This document shows, piece by piece, positions 8,982 to 18,550 of a stretch of 64,000 nt of DNA. The translations under genes were made by a program, and so were the position numbers. Under the pieces are notes generated by a model, which saw only the letters and a list, made by a program, of their open reading frames with translations, made no database searches and was not told the origin of the DNA. This stretch comes from Paracoccaceae bacterium (lineage in GTDB: Bacteria > Pseudomonadota > Alphaproteobacteria > Rhodobacterales > Rhodobacteraceae): the NCBI GenBank assembly GCA_014872815.1, contig WKFK01000010.1, positions 62,001 through 126,000 of the forward strand. The letters are read 5' to 3'. Position 1 is the first letter of the stretch. Each line of letters starts with the position of its first letter.

Positions 8982-9972
8982 TGACGCCGCCGCCCCAAAG
9001 GTGACGGTAGTGACGACAATGAAGGACGAAGGTCCTTACATCTTGGATTGGGTGGCCCACTATCGCGCACTTGGGGCGACAGACATTGTTGTGTTCACCA
9101 ATGATTGCAACGACCCAACAGATATGATCCTTCGCAATCTCAATCGGTTGGGCTACGTCCATCACCGTTTCAATCGCGTGATGCGCCGTGGTCCGCACAA
9201 AAGCGCTTTGATGTGGGCGCTACATGAACCGGTCGTGAATGATGCAGAGTGGATATTGGTCGCTGACGTGGATGAATACCTCGACATCAAGGTCGGCGAT
9301 GGCACGTTTAAAGCTTTGATCGATCATCACGATAAAGACGTAGATGCCATTTCTATTGTTTGGCGCATTTTTGGCAACGCAGGTATCGAGCACATTTCGG
9401 ATACGCCCGTACCGGAAGAGTTTACACGCTGTGAGCCCGAAGAAGCCTTGCCGGAGCGTCCGAACAGGTTCTTCAAAACGCTGTATCGCAACAACGAAAA
9501 GTTCAACAGAATGGGCGTACACCGTCCTTTTCTGGAGCCTGGTGCGACCGACATCAATTGGGTGACTGCAGACGGGACCCCTATCGCACAAGAAGAACTC
9601 CCAGGCGTGTTGCACGTCAAATCTGGTTTTGGTTTCGATGTGGCGCAGCTCAACCACTATGCGTTGCGGTCTGTTGACTCTTTTCTCAACAAGCAGCGCC
9701 GCGGACGCGCCAACCATGTCGATGGCAATCTCAAAATTGGCTATTGGCAAAAACACGACCGCAATCATGTTGAGGATCGCGGGTTGGCTGACAAGTTCCA
9801 CAAGGCGATGCCATACAAAGAGGCCATGCTCGCCGATCCGTTGGTGCGCCAGCACCACGAGGCAGCGTTGACCTGGGCGCAAACGATGGCCACCAAGCTG
9901 CGCGAAAAACGCGCCGGCAAAGTCCTGTTGACTCAGCTCAAAGAAGCATCTGAAACTGATACCGCAGCTTAA
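8959..9972 (+). CDS. Glycosyltransferase family 2-like protein
   Basis: 337-residue predicted nucleotide-sugar glycosyltransferase of the GT2/GT92-like (Glyco_tranf_2_4) group. VTVVTTMKDEGPYILDWVAHY at the N-terminus (short form MKDEGPYILDW) and the DxD-type metal motif in VADVDEYLDI are seen. There is no signal peptide or membrane segment, so it is probably cytosolic. The start is taken at GTG 8959, after a weak AAGG; the first recognisable fold residues begin only at about residue 14, so a later start is possible. The following methyltransferase at 10010 suggests both modify one glycan or glycolipid. Confidence 0.8.
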   Translation: MAFFGFGNDAAAPKVTVVTTMKDEGPYILDWVAHYRALGATDIVVFTNDCNDPTDMILRNLNRLGYVHHRFNRVMRRGPHKSALMWALHEPVVNDAEWILVADVDEYLDIKVGDGTFKALIDHHDKDVDAISIVWRIFGNAGIEHISDTPVPEEFTRCEPEEALPERPNRFFKTLYRNNEKFNRMGVHRPFLEPGATDINWVTADGTPIAQEELPGVLHVKSGFGFDVAQLNHYALRSVDSFLNKQRRGRANHVDGNLKIGYWQKHDRNHVEDRGLADKFHKAMPYKEAMLADPLVRQHHEAALTWAQTMATKLREKRAGKVLLTQLKEASETDTAA

Positions 9973-10009
9973 CGTTTCGGGCTGCCCCTGTTTAAGAGTA
10001 GGATCCGTT

Positions 10010-10777
10010 ATGGCCATCCCAGACACGCTCGCCGTTCGTTTGATCAATGTGGTGAAAGACAATGAGTTAGGCGGCGATTTTCTCATGCTTGGGCGGCAGC
10101 GGTGGATTGGAAGTCGACGCAAGCGGTCCGCAGCTCTGTTAGAGGCCACTATCAAAGAGCGCTTCCCGGAGCTGACCGAAGAGGATTTCGTAAATCCCGC
10201 CAATCCATATTCAGAGCGATTCTTCGAGCGTCTGGGGTTTGATCAAGTCGACAGCATGGACATCTCTGACTTTGAGGATGCCACGATTGTCCACGATCTC
10301 GGCGACATGGTGCCAAAGTCGCTGCACAAACGCTTTGATGTGATTTACGATGGCGGCACATGTGAGCACGTCTTTGACCTGCCAACAGCCTACCGCAACA
10401 TAGACCGCATGTTAAAACCGGGCGGAGTGTTGATTGGGCACAGCCCATGTAACAACTGGATCAATCACGGGTTTTATCAGATCACGCCGGAGATGGTATA
10501 TGGATTCTGGGAAAAAACCTTGGGATATGAGGTGCTTGAATGCGCCTTGCAGCCGCTTTTGCCAGTTTATGCAAACCGTTCCGTGACCACCACGAACCCA
10601 AATGTAACCGGTGTGCGTCCGCGCTTGAAAGGAACCTTGCCGGATGGTCCGATCATTTTGTCGTACGCGGTACGCAAGCCTATGAAGGCTGTTCGCGGCG
10701 GGTCTCAGAAGGTGTATCAGACCGACTATCAACAGCGCTGGTCAGACAGCGCCGATCCGGATGTCGCGGCGCAGTAA
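10010..10777 (+). CDS. SAM-dependent methyltransferase, class I-like
   Basis: 255-residue protein with a methyltransferase core: FDVIYDGGTCEHVFDLPTAY (short: IYDGGTCEHVFD) followed by NIDRMLKPGGVLIGHSP, the post-motif III pattern of class I methyltransferases. The usual glycine-rich motif I is not obvious, so the SAM site may be divergent. An AGGA ribosome site precedes ATG 10010. It lies 37 bases after the glycosyltransferase, probably co-transcribed, and ends 13 bases from the convergent rnhA. The acceptor is unknown. Confidence 0.7.
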   Translation: MAIPDTLAVRLINVVKDNELGGDFLMLGRQRWIGSRRKRSAALLEATIKERFPELTEEDFVNPANPYSERFFERLGFDQVDSMDISDFEDATIVHDLGDMVPKSLHKRFDVIYDGGTCEHVFDLPTAYRNIDRMLKPGGVLIGHSPCNNWINHGFYQITPEMVYGFWEKTLGYEVLECALQPLLPVYANRSVTTTNPNVTGVRPRLKGTLPDGPIILSYAVRKPMKAVRGGSQKVYQTDYQQRWSDSADPDVAAQ

Positions 10778-10790
10778 ACGCTCTGAGGCA

Positions 10791-11249
10791 TTATTTGCCG
10801 GGTTTAAACGGCGCCATCCCTGCGCGGGCCAATTCGTCCGCGCGTTCGTTTTCCGGATGGCCCGCGTGGCCTTTGACCCATTCCCAAGTCACTTGATGCC
10901 GCGCCTGCGCCGCATCCAGCCGCTGCCACAAATCAGCATTTTTAACAGGCTTCTTGGCCGAGGTTTTCCAGCCGTTTTTCTTCCAGCCAAAGATCCAGCC
11001 GGTCACACCGTTTTTGACATAGGTGCTGTCGGTCACCACCGTGATGGTGCTGGCCCGTTCCAGCGTCTCCAGCGCCATAATCGCGGCCATCAATTCCATC
11101 TTGTTGTTGGTGGTGTTCTCCGCGCCACCTTTCAGCTCGCGTTCCTTCACCACTGTGTCGCCATCCTTGGCCTGCAACAACGCGCCCCAGCCTCCTGGGC
11201 CAGGGTTTCCGGAACACGCGCCATCGGTATATGCAATCAAATTAGCCAT
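10791..11249 (-). CDS. rnhA: Ribonuclease HI
   Basis: 152-residue enzyme that degrades RNA in RNA:DNA hybrids. The active-site carboxylates are all present: D9 ([16 protein letters not shown]), E52 (NNKMELMA), D74 ([10 protein letters not shown]) and D138 (ERADELA), with the catalytic-loop histidine near H128. ATG at 11249 overlaps the 3' end of the upstream methyltransferase by 8 bases. A longer in-frame start at 11336 would lie inside that gene and add a tail not seen in RNase HI. Confidence 0.95.
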   Translation of the reverse strand: MANLIAYTDGACSGNPGPGGWGALLQAKDGDTVVKERELKGGAENTTNNKMELMAAIMALETLERASTITVVTDSTYVKNGVTGWIFGWKKNGWKTSAKKPVKNADLWQRLDAAQARHQVTWEWVKGHAGHPENERADELARAGMAPFKPGK

Positions 11250-11847
11250 GGGCTGTGAGTATGACAAAACTGTCCTTACTGCCAGCCAATCCCACAGCAG
11301 ATCCGGTTCTTTTTCGCACCACCGTAAAGCCCGCATCCTGCAGAAGCGCGGTTAGCTCCTCGACTTGGTAGTAGCTGTAAAACCGCCCCAGATGATCGCG
11401 GCCTTCGCCTGTCCCAAGCTTGGTTCCAATGTGAAACGCTCCGCTCGGCTTCAGGGCGCGATAAATACGATTGAGGTGGTCAGGCATCTCCACTTTTGGC
11501 GCGTGCAACAAGCTGAAGTTGGCCCAGATTCCATCGTATCGGCCCTCTGTTTTTAGGTCCTCAAACGTCCCCACGGTCACGTCCAGATCAAAGCGGTCCT
11601 TGGCCAACACCACCATCTCCGGCGAGGCATCCATGCCCTCAACCCGGTAACCGGCTTCCCGAATTTTTGCGGCCCACTGACCGGGGCCACATCCCAGGTC
11701 CAACACCAAACCTTCGTCGGGTAACAGCGCAAAGAACGCCTTTAGATCGCTGAATTGATCCACATCGACATCTTCAATCCGCGCAAATCGATCCGCGTAG
11801 TCTCCTGCGGCCTTGGCATAGGCCGCCAGAGTGTCTTTGTCGCTCAT
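11242..11847 (-). CDS. Class I SAM-dependent methyltransferase
   Basis: 201-residue cytosolic protein with a clear motif I ([16 protein letters not shown]), an acidic motif II (GMDASPEMV) and a post-I region ([14 protein letters not shown]), as in Methyltransf_11/25 proteins. The acceptor is unknown. It starts by ATGA overlap with the LysE gene and itself overlaps rnhA, so LysE-methyltransferase-rnhA probably form one minus-strand transcript. Confidence 0.85.
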   Translation of the reverse strand: MSDKDTLAAYAKAAGDYADRFARIEDVDVDQFSDLKAFFALLPDEGLVLDLGCGPGQWAAKIREAGYRVEGMDASPEMVVLAKDRFDLDVTVGTFEDLKTEGRYDGIWANFSLLHAPKVEMPDHLNRIYRALKPSGAFHIGTKLGTGEGRDHLGRFYSYYQVEELTALLQDAGFTVVRKRTGSAVGLAGSKDSFVILTAHG

Positions 11848-12458
11848 GCCCGTTCCATCGCTAGCCGTCCGGCCAACGCGACAAAGATTGCGGCAAAGCT
11901 ACGGTTCAGCCATGTCATCACCCGCTCACTGCTCAGCAGCAGGTCGCGGGCCTTGGCGGCAAACAGCCCGTAAATCACGAATACCCCAAAAGTCATCGCC
12001 ATGAAGACACCACCCAACAGTGCCATCTCCATGGTGGCGGTTGCCGCATTGCCGCTCAAGAATGGTGGCAACAATGCGAGGAAGAACACTGATAGCTTCG
12101 GGTTCAAAATGTTGATCAAGGCCCCACGCCGCGCAATCACAAAACCGGGCTGCGCTTGCCGTTCTGCCGTCACTGCCAGAGCTCCGCCACTTCGTATTGC
12201 CTGCCAAGCGAGGAACAGCAGATACGACACACCCGCAAATTTCACCACGTTAAACAAAACCGCTGAGGTGTGCAGCACAGCCGCCAACCCCAATGTGGCG
12301 GCCGCCAGGTGTGGCACAATCCCAAAAGTGCAGCCCAAGGCCGCCCAAAGCGCCGCGCGGGGCCCTTGGCCCAAGCCCATCGCCAGTGTGTAAATTACCC
12401 CTGTACCGGGCGCGATTACCACAACAAAGGCGGTCACTAAAAATTGCAAAGACAGCAC
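11844..12458 (-). CDS. LysE/RhtB-family amino acid exporter
   Basis: 204-residue inner membrane protein with about six hydrophobic segments. The family signature is visible in VIAPGTGVIYTLAMGLGQG near the N-terminus (short: PGTGVIYTLAMGLGQG) and in the INILNPKLSVFFLALLP region. The start is GTG 12458 with GAGAGGG upstream. The product exports an amino acid or similar metabolite; the substrate is not predictable. A second LysE gene is at 20508. Confidence 0.88.
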   Translation of the reverse strand: MLSLQFLVTAFVVVIAPGTGVIYTLAMGLGQGPRAALWAALGCTFGIVPHLAAATLGLAAVLHTSAVLFNVVKFAGVSYLLFLAWQAIRSGGALAVTAERQAQPGFVIARRGALINILNPKLSVFFLALLPPFLSGNAATATMEMALLGGVFMAMTFGVFVIYGLFAAKARDLLLSSERVMTWLNRSFAAIFVALAGRLAMERA

Positions 12459-12479
12459 AGAAACCCTCTCAATTTACTT

Positions 12480-12944
12480 TCAAAAAATCACCCCGATAGC
12501 CAAGCAGCAGATAACAACCGCTGTCAAAAACAGACGCAGTTGCATCCACCACGGCGGGGTCAGTTGCCACTTGTAAAAGGTGTAGTCCAGAAACAGTAGT
12601 CCGATAAAGCCAAAGATCAGATTCGTGCCGGCACCCACAGGACCGCCGCCAGTCATGAAAAATGCCCACAGCGCCGGGATGGTCGACAGCGTATACCCCA
12701 CGGCCGCCTGACGCCCTTCAGTTTTGGTCGCAAACCCCCACAGCACACCAGACATGAAGCTCAGGATGATTGAGCCGTAAAAGAGCTGAATGTAGGGGCC
12801 GACAAACCGCGGCCCCAAGGTTTTGGTCCCCCACAAAGCGAGATCTGCACTCAGATACGTCAGTGCTCCCCAAAGAAACGGCAGCAACCCAGCCAGTCCA
12901 AGCAGCAGTGGCGCGGTCGGCACCTTAATGTCTTTGAGATTCAT
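12480..12944 (-). CDS. DUF3429 membrane protein
   Basis: 154-residue inner membrane protein with five hydrophobic segments. GLLPFLWG, FYGSIILSFMSGVLWG and FLDYTFYKWQLTPPWWMQLR are typical of DUF3429. Function is unknown. A good ribosome site (AAGGAGA) precedes ATG 12944. The 21-base gap to the LysE start suggests it heads or shares that transcript. Confidence 0.8.
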   Translation of the reverse strand: MNLKDIKVPTAPLLLGLAGLLPFLWGALTYLSADLALWGTKTLGPRFVGPYIQLFYGSIILSFMSGVLWGFATKTEGRQAAVGYTLSTIPALWAFFMTGGGPVGAGTNLIFGFIGLLFLDYTFYKWQLTPPWWMQLRLFLTAVVICCLAIGVIF

Positions 12945-13050
12945 CTGTGTCTCCTTACCTCTGCGCGTCTGCTCGCCGACCTCAATTTGCTCTACGATCG
13001 CAGGGCAGGGTGCACCCTTGCGTCTCAGAGGGCAGGCGCTCTTGCCTCAT

Positions 13051-14010
13051 TTATGAGGCGGCTTCCACATCCCTCAAAACACGGGGCACTTTGAAATTTA
13101 CGCGCTCAACTGCAGTTTCGACCACCTCGACGGTCACTTCAAACCGATCCCGGAAAGCATCAATCACTTCATTGACCAAAACTTCGGGGGCGCTGGCGCC
13201 CGCTGTGATGCCCAGTGAGGAGATCCCCTCCAGTGCGCGCCAATCAATATCTTTGCCGCGCTGCACCAACTGCGAGTATTTGCAGCCGTTCTTCGCGCCC
13301 ACTTCGACCAGCCGTTTGGAGTTGGAGGAGTTTGGCGCCCCAACCACCAGCATAGCATCTACCAAGGGGGCCACCTCTTTCACCGCTTCCTGGCGGTTTG
13401 TGGTGGCGTAACAGATGTCTTCCTTATGGGGGCCGACAATGTTTGGGAACCGTGTGTTTAGCGCAGTGACGATACCTTTGGTGTCGTCCACGGACAGGGT
13501 GGTCTGAGTGACAAACGCCAGCTTGTCGGGGTCGCGCACATTTACGGTATCCACGTCGGCTTCGGTCTCAACCAGAAGCACCTCGCCGTCGGGCAACTGT
13601 CCCATGGTGCCAATGGTTTCCGGGTGCCCGGCATGGCCAATCATAATGATTTGCAAGCCATTGTCCGAATGCCGCTCGGCCTCGATATGCACTTTGCTCA
13701 CCAACGGGCAGGTGGCATCCACATAGATCATCTCGCGCCGCTCTGCCTCTGCCGGGACAACCTTCGCCACGCCATGCGCAGAGAAAATCACCGGGCGGTC
13801 GTCAGGACATTCATCCAGCTCTTCAACAAACACCGCACCCTTCTCGCGCAGACCGTCCACCACATATTTGTTGTGCACGATTTCGTGTCGCACATAGACG
13901 GGCGCACCCCATTTGATGAGCGCCATTTCCACAATTTTGATGGCGCGGTCTACGCCGGCACAAAACCCGCGGGGGGCGGCCAGGTGAATGGTCAGTGGCG
14001 GCTTGGTCAT
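13051..14010 (-). CDS. ispH: 4-hydroxy-3-methylbut-2-enyl diphosphate reductase IspH
   Basis: 319-residue [4Fe-4S] enzyme that performs the last step of the MEP isoprenoid pathway, reducing HMBPP to IPP and DMAPP. The three cluster cysteines lie in [25 protein letters not shown] and [11 protein letters not shown]. The catalytic Glu region ([14 protein letters not shown]) and the C-terminal [16 protein letters not shown] are present. Length is typical. It is divergent from the cytochrome c gene at 14134. Confidence 0.96.
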   Translation of the reverse strand: MTKPPLTIHLAAPRGFCAGVDRAIKIVEMALIKWGAPVYVRHEIVHNKYVVDGLREKGAVFVEELDECPDDRPVIFSAHGVAKVVPAEAERREMIYVDATCPLVSKVHIEAERHSDNGLQIIMIGHAGHPETIGTMGQLPDGEVLLVETEADVDTVNVRDPDKLAFVTQTTLSVDDTKGIVTALNTRFPNIVGPHKEDICYATTNRQEAVKEVAPLVDAMLVVGAPNSSNSKRLVEVGAKNGCKYSQLVQRGKDIDWRALEGISSLGITAGASAPEVLVNEVIDAFRDRFEVTVEVVETAVERVNFKVPRVLRDVEAAS

Positions 14011-14133
14011 TCGCGTGTCTCCAAGGTGAGCTTGGCTCCACAGGTAGTGTTTTCAAACGCCAACGTCCAGTGCTTGACCTTCCAGTTGGGGAGGGTGCTA
14101 GCCGGGCGGAAAGGGAAATCAAGGAAAGATGTG

Positions 14134-14592
14134 ATGCACTACAAAATGGGAGTGATCGTGGCTTGTTTGCTGCTTTTAGGCGGTGCAATCTGGAGTCTCT
14201 TTGGCGCGCCGTCTGAGGCGCTTCGATTGCATTATGACGATGCGCAAAGTGTGTCTCGAGGGGAAATGCTATACGCGGACAATTGTGCAAGCTGCCACGG
14301 GGCCGATCTTCAAGGCGAACCGAACTGGCGGCAGCCTAACGCGGATGGGCGCATGCCAGCCCCGCCCCATGACGAAAGCGGCCACACCTGGCACCACCCA
14401 GACGAGGTCTTGTTCCGTCTCACCAAGCTTGGCACTGCTGCCGTTGTTGGACAGGGGTATGAGAGCAACATGCCGGGGTTTTCAGAGACACTAAGTGATC
14501 AGGATATTCTTGACGTACTCGGCTACATCAAAAGCACGTGGCCGCCGGAAATCATCGAGATGCACAACGGCATGACCGCCAACACTAACTAA
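14134..14592 (+). CDS. Membrane-anchored class I cytochrome c
   Basis: 152-residue protein with one N-terminal hydrophobic segment (about 6-23) and a haem c site C51-A-S-C54-H55. The likely distal methionine is in SNMPGFSETLSDQDI, a spacing typical of small class I cytochromes. It is predicted to face the periplasm and shuttle electrons; its partner is not in the window. ATG at 14134 has AAGGAAAG upstream. The frame stays open far upstream into ispH, but no credible protein or ribosome site lies there. Confidence 0.87.
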   Translation: MHYKMGVIVACLLLLGGAIWSLFGAPSEALRLHYDDAQSVSRGEMLYADNCASCHGADLQGEPNWRQPNADGRMPAPPHDESGHTWHHPDEVLFRLTKLGTAAVVGQGYESNMPGFSETLSDQDILDVLGYIKSTWPPEIIEMHNGMTANTN

Positions 14593-14596
14593 AACG

Positions 14597-14630
14597 AAAA
14601 AAAGCCGAGGATCTGGCCCCGGCTTTTTCA
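14597..14630. terminator. Bidirectional terminator
   Basis: Stem AAAAAGCCG (14599-14607) pairs with CGGCTTTTT (14620-14628) between convergent genes ending at 14592 and 14651. The terminal A/T tracts give a U-run in both directions. Confidence 0.85.
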
Positions 14631-14650
14631 CTATTCCTTGTGGCGACAAA

Positions 14651-15229
14651 TCAGTCGTCCGCCATCTCCGACTCGCGGTTGTGTTCCGGCATCGGATCGC
14701 GGGGCGGGCGTCCAATGACTTCCCGCAGCCCATCCAACTCGATGAAGTTGTCCGCTTGACGGCGCAACTCATCGGAAATCATGGGTGGCTGGCTGCGGAT
14801 CGTGGAAACCACGGACACACGCACGCCTTGACGCTGAAGGCTCTCAACCAGCGGACGGAAATCCCCATCTCCCGAGAACAAAACGATGTGGTCCACATGT
14901 GGCGCCAATTCCATCGCGTTCACCGCCAGCTCAATATCCATGTTCCCCTTGACCTTACGGCGCCCCTGAGAGTCTGTGTACTCCTTCGCCGTTTTGGTCA
15001 CCATGGTGAAGCCGTTGTAATGCAGCCAGTCTACCAGCGGGCGGATCGGCGAATACTCGTCGTTCTCCAGCAGTGCTGTGTAGTAAAAGGCTCGGAGAAG
15101 CTTGCCGCGACGCATGAATTCTTGCCGCAGAAGCTTGTAGTCGATATCGAACCCAAGCGACTTTGCCGCCGCGTATAGATTCGACCCGTCTATGAACAGC
15201 GCAAGCCGTTCGTCTTTGTAAAACATCAA
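14651..15229 (-). CDS. NYN-domain (LabA/DUF88-type) PIN-like nuclease
   Basis: 192-residue protein with a NYN domain, a PIN-fold nuclease family linked to RNA processing. The acidic active-site set is visible: D14 in LALFIDGSNLYAAAK, NMDIELAVNAM in the middle, and LFSGDGDFRPLVESL. The C-terminal 30 residues are polar and proline-rich. There are two adjacent ATGs; M2 also fits. It stands between the shared terminator and divergent folK. Substrate is unknown. Confidence 0.85.
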   Translation of the reverse strand: MMFYKDERLALFIDGSNLYAAAKSLGFDIDYKLLRQEFMRRGKLLRAFYYTALLENDEYSPIRPLVDWLHYNGFTMVTKTAKEYTDSQGRRKVKGNMDIELAVNAMELAPHVDHIVLFSGDGDFRPLVESLQRQGVRVSVVSTIRSQPPMISDELRRQADNFIELDGLREVIGRPPRDPMPEHNRESEMADD

Positions 15230-15379
15230 AATGTCCTTTCTAACTCTGCCGCGCCTGGAATGTCCCGTGAGTGAAAAAATGCAGTGGGCGTGACAGCACG
15301 TCCAAAATAGTCATATTCACGGGGGTCGCAAGCATTTGCGGTAAGTTCTGTCCAACTAGAAAATTAGATAGGGATTAAA

Positions 15380-15940
15380 GTGAGTAGTTTTGGTCTATTG
15401 GCTCTTGGCGGTAATTTACCGTCTCAATTTGGCTCACCAATTCAAACACTGCAAGAATCCTTAATTCATTTGAATCGGAATTCATTGCATATTCGCGCAG
15501 TTAGCCGATTTTTTCAAACCCCTTGTTTTCCGGCGGGTGCAGGACCGGACTACGTAAATGCCGCTATTGCAGTCGAAACGGAACATTCTGCGCCTGCATT
15601 GCTCACAGAATTGCACAAGATAGAGAGCACGTTTGGGCGCGAGCGTTTGACCCGGTGGGGCACGCGTCCTTTGGACATCGATCTTATCGGATTTGAGTCG
15701 CAGGTGCTGCCAAATGCCTCAGTCTGGGCACGTTGGCGCGGGCTTTCACCCGAGCAACAGGCCCAAGAAGCGCCGGATGAACTGATTCTCCCGCATCCAC
15801 GCCTGCAGGATCGTGGCTTTGTTCTAGCGCCTCTGATGGACATCGCGCCAGATTGGAAACATCCGGTTCTGGGGCGCACTGTGGCGCAAATGTTTGCGGA
15901 TTTGCCAGAATTTGCTCAGAAAGAGCCGCGCCCCCTGTGA
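15380..15940 (+). CDS. folK: 2-amino-4-hydroxy-6-hydroxymethyldihydropteridine diphosphokinase FolK
   Basis: 186-residue enzyme that transfers pyrophosphate from ATP to 6-hydroxymethyl-7,8-dihydropterin in folate synthesis. Signatures are LLALGGNLPSQFG at the N-terminus, the HPPK motif RWGTRPLDIDLIGF, and LPHPRLQDRGFVLAPL. GTG at 15380 is the only start that keeps the N-terminal strand. The first 150 bases look A/T-rich compared with the rest of the gene. It precedes rpoZ by 75 bases. Confidence 0.93.
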   Translation: MSSFGLLALGGNLPSQFGSPIQTLQESLIHLNRNSLHIRAVSRFFQTPCFPAGAGPDYVNAAIAVETEHSAPALLTELHKIESTFGRERLTRWGTRPLDIDLIGFESQVLPNASVWARWRGLSPEQQAQEAPDELILPHPRLQDRGFVLAPLMDIAPDWKHPVLGRTVAQMFADLPEFAQKEPRPL

Positions 15941-15947
15941 ATCTTGC

Positions 15948-15976
15948 TTGTCAAGGGGTACAATCCCCCTTACACA
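15948..15976 (+). promoter_or_regulatory. Candidate promoter for rpoZ-rsh
   Basis: TTGTCA (15948-15953), 17-base spacer, TACACA (15971-15976), 39 bases before the rpoZ ATG. The -10 box is a weak match, so this is only a candidate. Confidence 0.3.
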
Positions 15977-16015
15977 CACGATTTCTGACTCGATCCATAA
16001 GAAGTGGAGTGCCCG

Positions 16016-16369
16016 ATGGCCCGCGTGACCGTTGAAGACTGCGTAGACAAAGTACCCAACCGCTTTGAGCTGGTGATGCTTGCGTCCCACCGTGCCCGCG
16101 AAGTGTCCGCTGGTGCCGCAATCACCTTGGATCGTGACAACGACAAAAACCCTGTGGTGGCGCTGCGTGAGATCGCAGAGGAAACCCAGACTGCGGATGA
16201 GCTGCGCGAGCGCCTGATCGAGGCCAACCAGAGCCAGATCGAAGTGGACGAGCCAGAAGAAGACCGCATGGCGCTTCTGATGGGCTCCGAGCCGGACACC
16301 CCGCAAGAAGACGACATGTCTGAAGAAAAATTGCTGCGCGCCCTGATGGAAGCGCAAGGCCAGGGCTAA
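16016..16369 (+). CDS. rpoZ: RNA polymerase omega subunit
   Basis: 117-residue omega subunit that assists beta' folding and contributes to the ppGpp site in proteobacterial RNA polymerase. The N-terminus [20 protein letters not shown] is diagnostic (short: [15 protein letters not shown]), followed by [23 protein letters not shown]. The acidic C-terminal tail is longer than in enterobacteria, as is common in alphaproteobacteria. ATG 16016 has GGAG upstream; an in-frame ATG at 16004 is less well placed. The next gene makes ppGpp, a conserved pairing. Confidence 0.96.
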   Translation: MARVTVEDCVDKVPNRFELVMLASHRAREVSAGAAITLDRDNDKNPVVALREIAEETQTADELRERLIEANQSQIEVDEPEEDRMALLMGSEPDTPQEDDMSEEKLLRALMEAQGQG

Positions 16370-16396
16370 GGCCTCAAGCGACATGGGTGGGCGCAC

Positions 16397-18532
16397 ATGA
16401 TCCCTGCGGACGATCTCGTAAATCTTATTCGCGCCTACAATCCCAAGACCAACGAAGATTTGATTCGCGCGGCCTATGACTATGGCCGCGAGATGCACGA
16501 TGGTCAGTTTCGCCACTCCGGCGAACCCTATTATACCCATCCGATCGAAGTGGCCTGGATTTTGGCCGAACAGCACTTGGATGATGCCTCCATCATCACA
16601 GCGCTTCTGCACGACACCATCGAGGACACCAAAGCCTCTTATGAGTCCGTCGAAGAGCTGTTTGGCGGCGAAATCGCGGGTCTTGTCGATGGCGTTACCA
16701 AACTGACCAACCTGCAACTGTCCTCCTCAGAAACCAAACAGGCGGAGAACTTCCGCAAGCTGTTTATGGCCATGTCCAAGGACTTGCGGGTGATCTTGGT
16801 GAAGCTGGCTGACCGTTTGCACAACATGCGCACGATCAAAGCCATGCGTCCCGAAAAACAGGGACAAAAGGCACGCGAAACCATGGATATCTATGCGCCG
16901 CTTGCTGGGCGCATGGGGATGCAATGGATGCGCGACGAGTTGGAAGACCTCGCGTTCAAGGTGCTCAACCCTGATGGCCGTGCGTCCATCATGCGCCGCT
17001 TCATCACGCTGCAAAAAGAAACCGGCGATGTGATTGAGCGTACCACCGCGGATATGCGACTTGTGCTTGGGGATCATGACATTCCCGGAGAGGTCGTTGG
17101 ACGCGCCAAAAAACCGTATTCGATCTGGCGCAAGATGCAGGAAAAGGATCAGGGGTTCTCGCGCCTGTCCGACATCTATGGCTTCCGAATTATTACTGAT
17201 ACCGAAGACAGCTGCTATCGTGCCCTTGGTGTGATCCATCAACGCTGGCGCGCAGTCCCAGGACGCTTCAAAGACTACATCAGCCAGCCCAAATCCAACG
17301 GCTACCGCTCCATTCACACCACTGTATCCGGTCGGAACGGGCGTCGGGTTGAGGTGCAAATCCGCACCCGACAGATGCACGATGTTGCCGAATCCGGGGT
17401 GGCTGCCCACTGGTCCTACAAAGACGGTGTTCGCGGGGAGAACCCTTTTGCGGTTGATCCAGTGAAATGGATCTCCGGTCTGACCGAACAGTTTGATGCC
17501 GAGGAAGATCACGAAGACTTCCTCGAGGCTGTGAAGCTGGAAATGTACTCGGATCAGGTCTTCTGCTTTACTCCCAAAGGCGAAGTGGTAAAGCTGCCGC
17601 GCGGTGCAACGCCGATTGATTTTGCTTATGCGATCCATACCCGCATCGGTCATGCCTGCGTGGGCGCAAAGGTGGACCACCGCCGGGTGCCGCTTTGGAC
17701 CCGCATCAAAAACGGCCAGTCGGTTGAGATCATCACCGCCGAAGGGCAAATGCCACAAGCCACGTGGCTCGACATTGCCAAGACTGGTAAGGCCCGCACC
17801 GCCATCCGCCGTGCTTTGCGCGAGATGGATCGCGATCGTTACGTACGTTTGGGGGCTGAGCTGGCCCGGTCAGCTTTTGAGCATGTGGGGAAAAAAGCGA
17901 CCGACAAGGCACTTGGACTGGCAGCCAAACATCTGCGTCTGAAAAACAAAGACGAGGTTTTGGCGCGCCTCGGTTCTGCAGAGCTGACCGCGCAGGAAGT
18001 CCTGCAAACGGTCTATCCAGATTTGGCCCCTGCGGAAACAGACGAAGTGGCGTCCGAGCGCGCGGTGATTGGCCTGTCAGCTGACCAAAGCTTCCAGCGT
18101 GCCCCCTGCTGTCAGCCGCTGCCGGGGGAGCGCATCGTGGGCATCACGTATCGGGGCCAAGGCGTGGTGGTGCATGCCATCGATTGTGATTCTCTGTCGA
18201 ACTATGAAGACCAGCCCGAGCGTTGGCTCGATTTGCATTGGCATGCCGGGAAGCACAAGCCGATCTACACCGTGCAGCTTCTAATCACGATTGGAAATGA
18301 CGCCGGGGTACTGGGACGACTTTGCACATTGATCGGCGAGAACCAGGCCAATATTTCTGACATGGTGTTCGTAGACCGGAAACCGGATTTTTACAGACTT
18401 CTGATCAGTGTGGATCTTGGCGACGCCGAACATCTGCACAAGCTGATGCTGGCATTGGAAGCGGAAACCGACGTGGCCGAAATCGAACGCTACCGTAACC
18501 CAGATTTGGTTTGCAGCCCAACAGCGACCTGA
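16397..18532 (+). CDS. rsh: Bifunctional (p)ppGpp synthetase/hydrolase (Rsh)
   Basis: 711-residue RelA/SpoT homologue, the single long stringent-response enzyme typical of alphaproteobacteria. Domains in order: HD hydrolase (about 25-180, metal motif ALLHDTIEDT with H72-D73), synthetase (about 235-350, with YGFRIITDT and GRFKDYISQPKSNGYRSIHT), TGS (about 390-450) and C-terminal ACT (about 635-705). The RxKD form of the synthetase loop is the one found in bifunctional enzymes rather than RelA-only ones. It lies 27 bases after rpoZ, probably in one transcript. Confidence 0.95.
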   Translation: MIPADDLVNLIRAYNPKTNEDLIRAAYDYGREMHDGQFRHSGEPYYTHPIEVAWILAEQHLDDASIITALLHDTIEDTKASYESVEELFGGEIAGLVDGVTKLTNLQLSSSETKQAENFRKLFMAMSKDLRVILVKLADRLHNMRTIKAMRPEKQGQKARETMDIYAPLAGRMGMQWMRDELEDLAFKVLNPDGRASIMRRFITLQKETGDVIERTTADMRLVLGDHDIPGEVVGRAKKPYSIWRKMQEKDQGFSRLSDIYGFRIITDTEDSCYRALGVIHQRWRAVPGRFKDYISQPKSNGYRSIHTTVSGRNGRRVEVQIRTRQMHDVAESGVAAHWSYKDGVRGENPFAVDPVKWISGLTEQFDAEEDHEDFLEAVKLEMYSDQVFCFTPKGEVVKLPRGATPIDFAYAIHTRIGHACVGAKVDHRRVPLWTRIKNGQSVEIITAEGQMPQATWLDIAKTGKARTAIRRALREMDRDRYVRLGAELARSAFEHVGKKATDKALGLAAKHLRLKNKDEVLARLGSAELTAQEVLQTVYPDLAPAETDEVASERAVIGLSADQSFQRAPCCQPLPGERIVGITYRGQGVVVHAIDCDSLSNYEDQPERWLDLHWHAGKHKPIYTVQLLITIGNDAGVLGRLCTLIGENQANISDMVFVDRKPDFYRLLISVDLGDAEHLHKLMLALEAETDVAEIERYRNPDLVCSPTAT

Positions 18533-18550
18533 CGAATTCGAGGAACCCCC

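Noticed and set aside
13624-14133. Upstream extension of the cytochrome c frame into ispH
   Set aside because: The frame is open but lies antisense to ispH, lacks a ribosome site, and the cytochrome starts with its own site at 14134.
15824-17758. Long minus-strand frames opposite folK-rpoZ-rsh
   Set aside because: Shadows of high-GC codon bias in well-identified plus-strand genes; composition is unlike a real protein.
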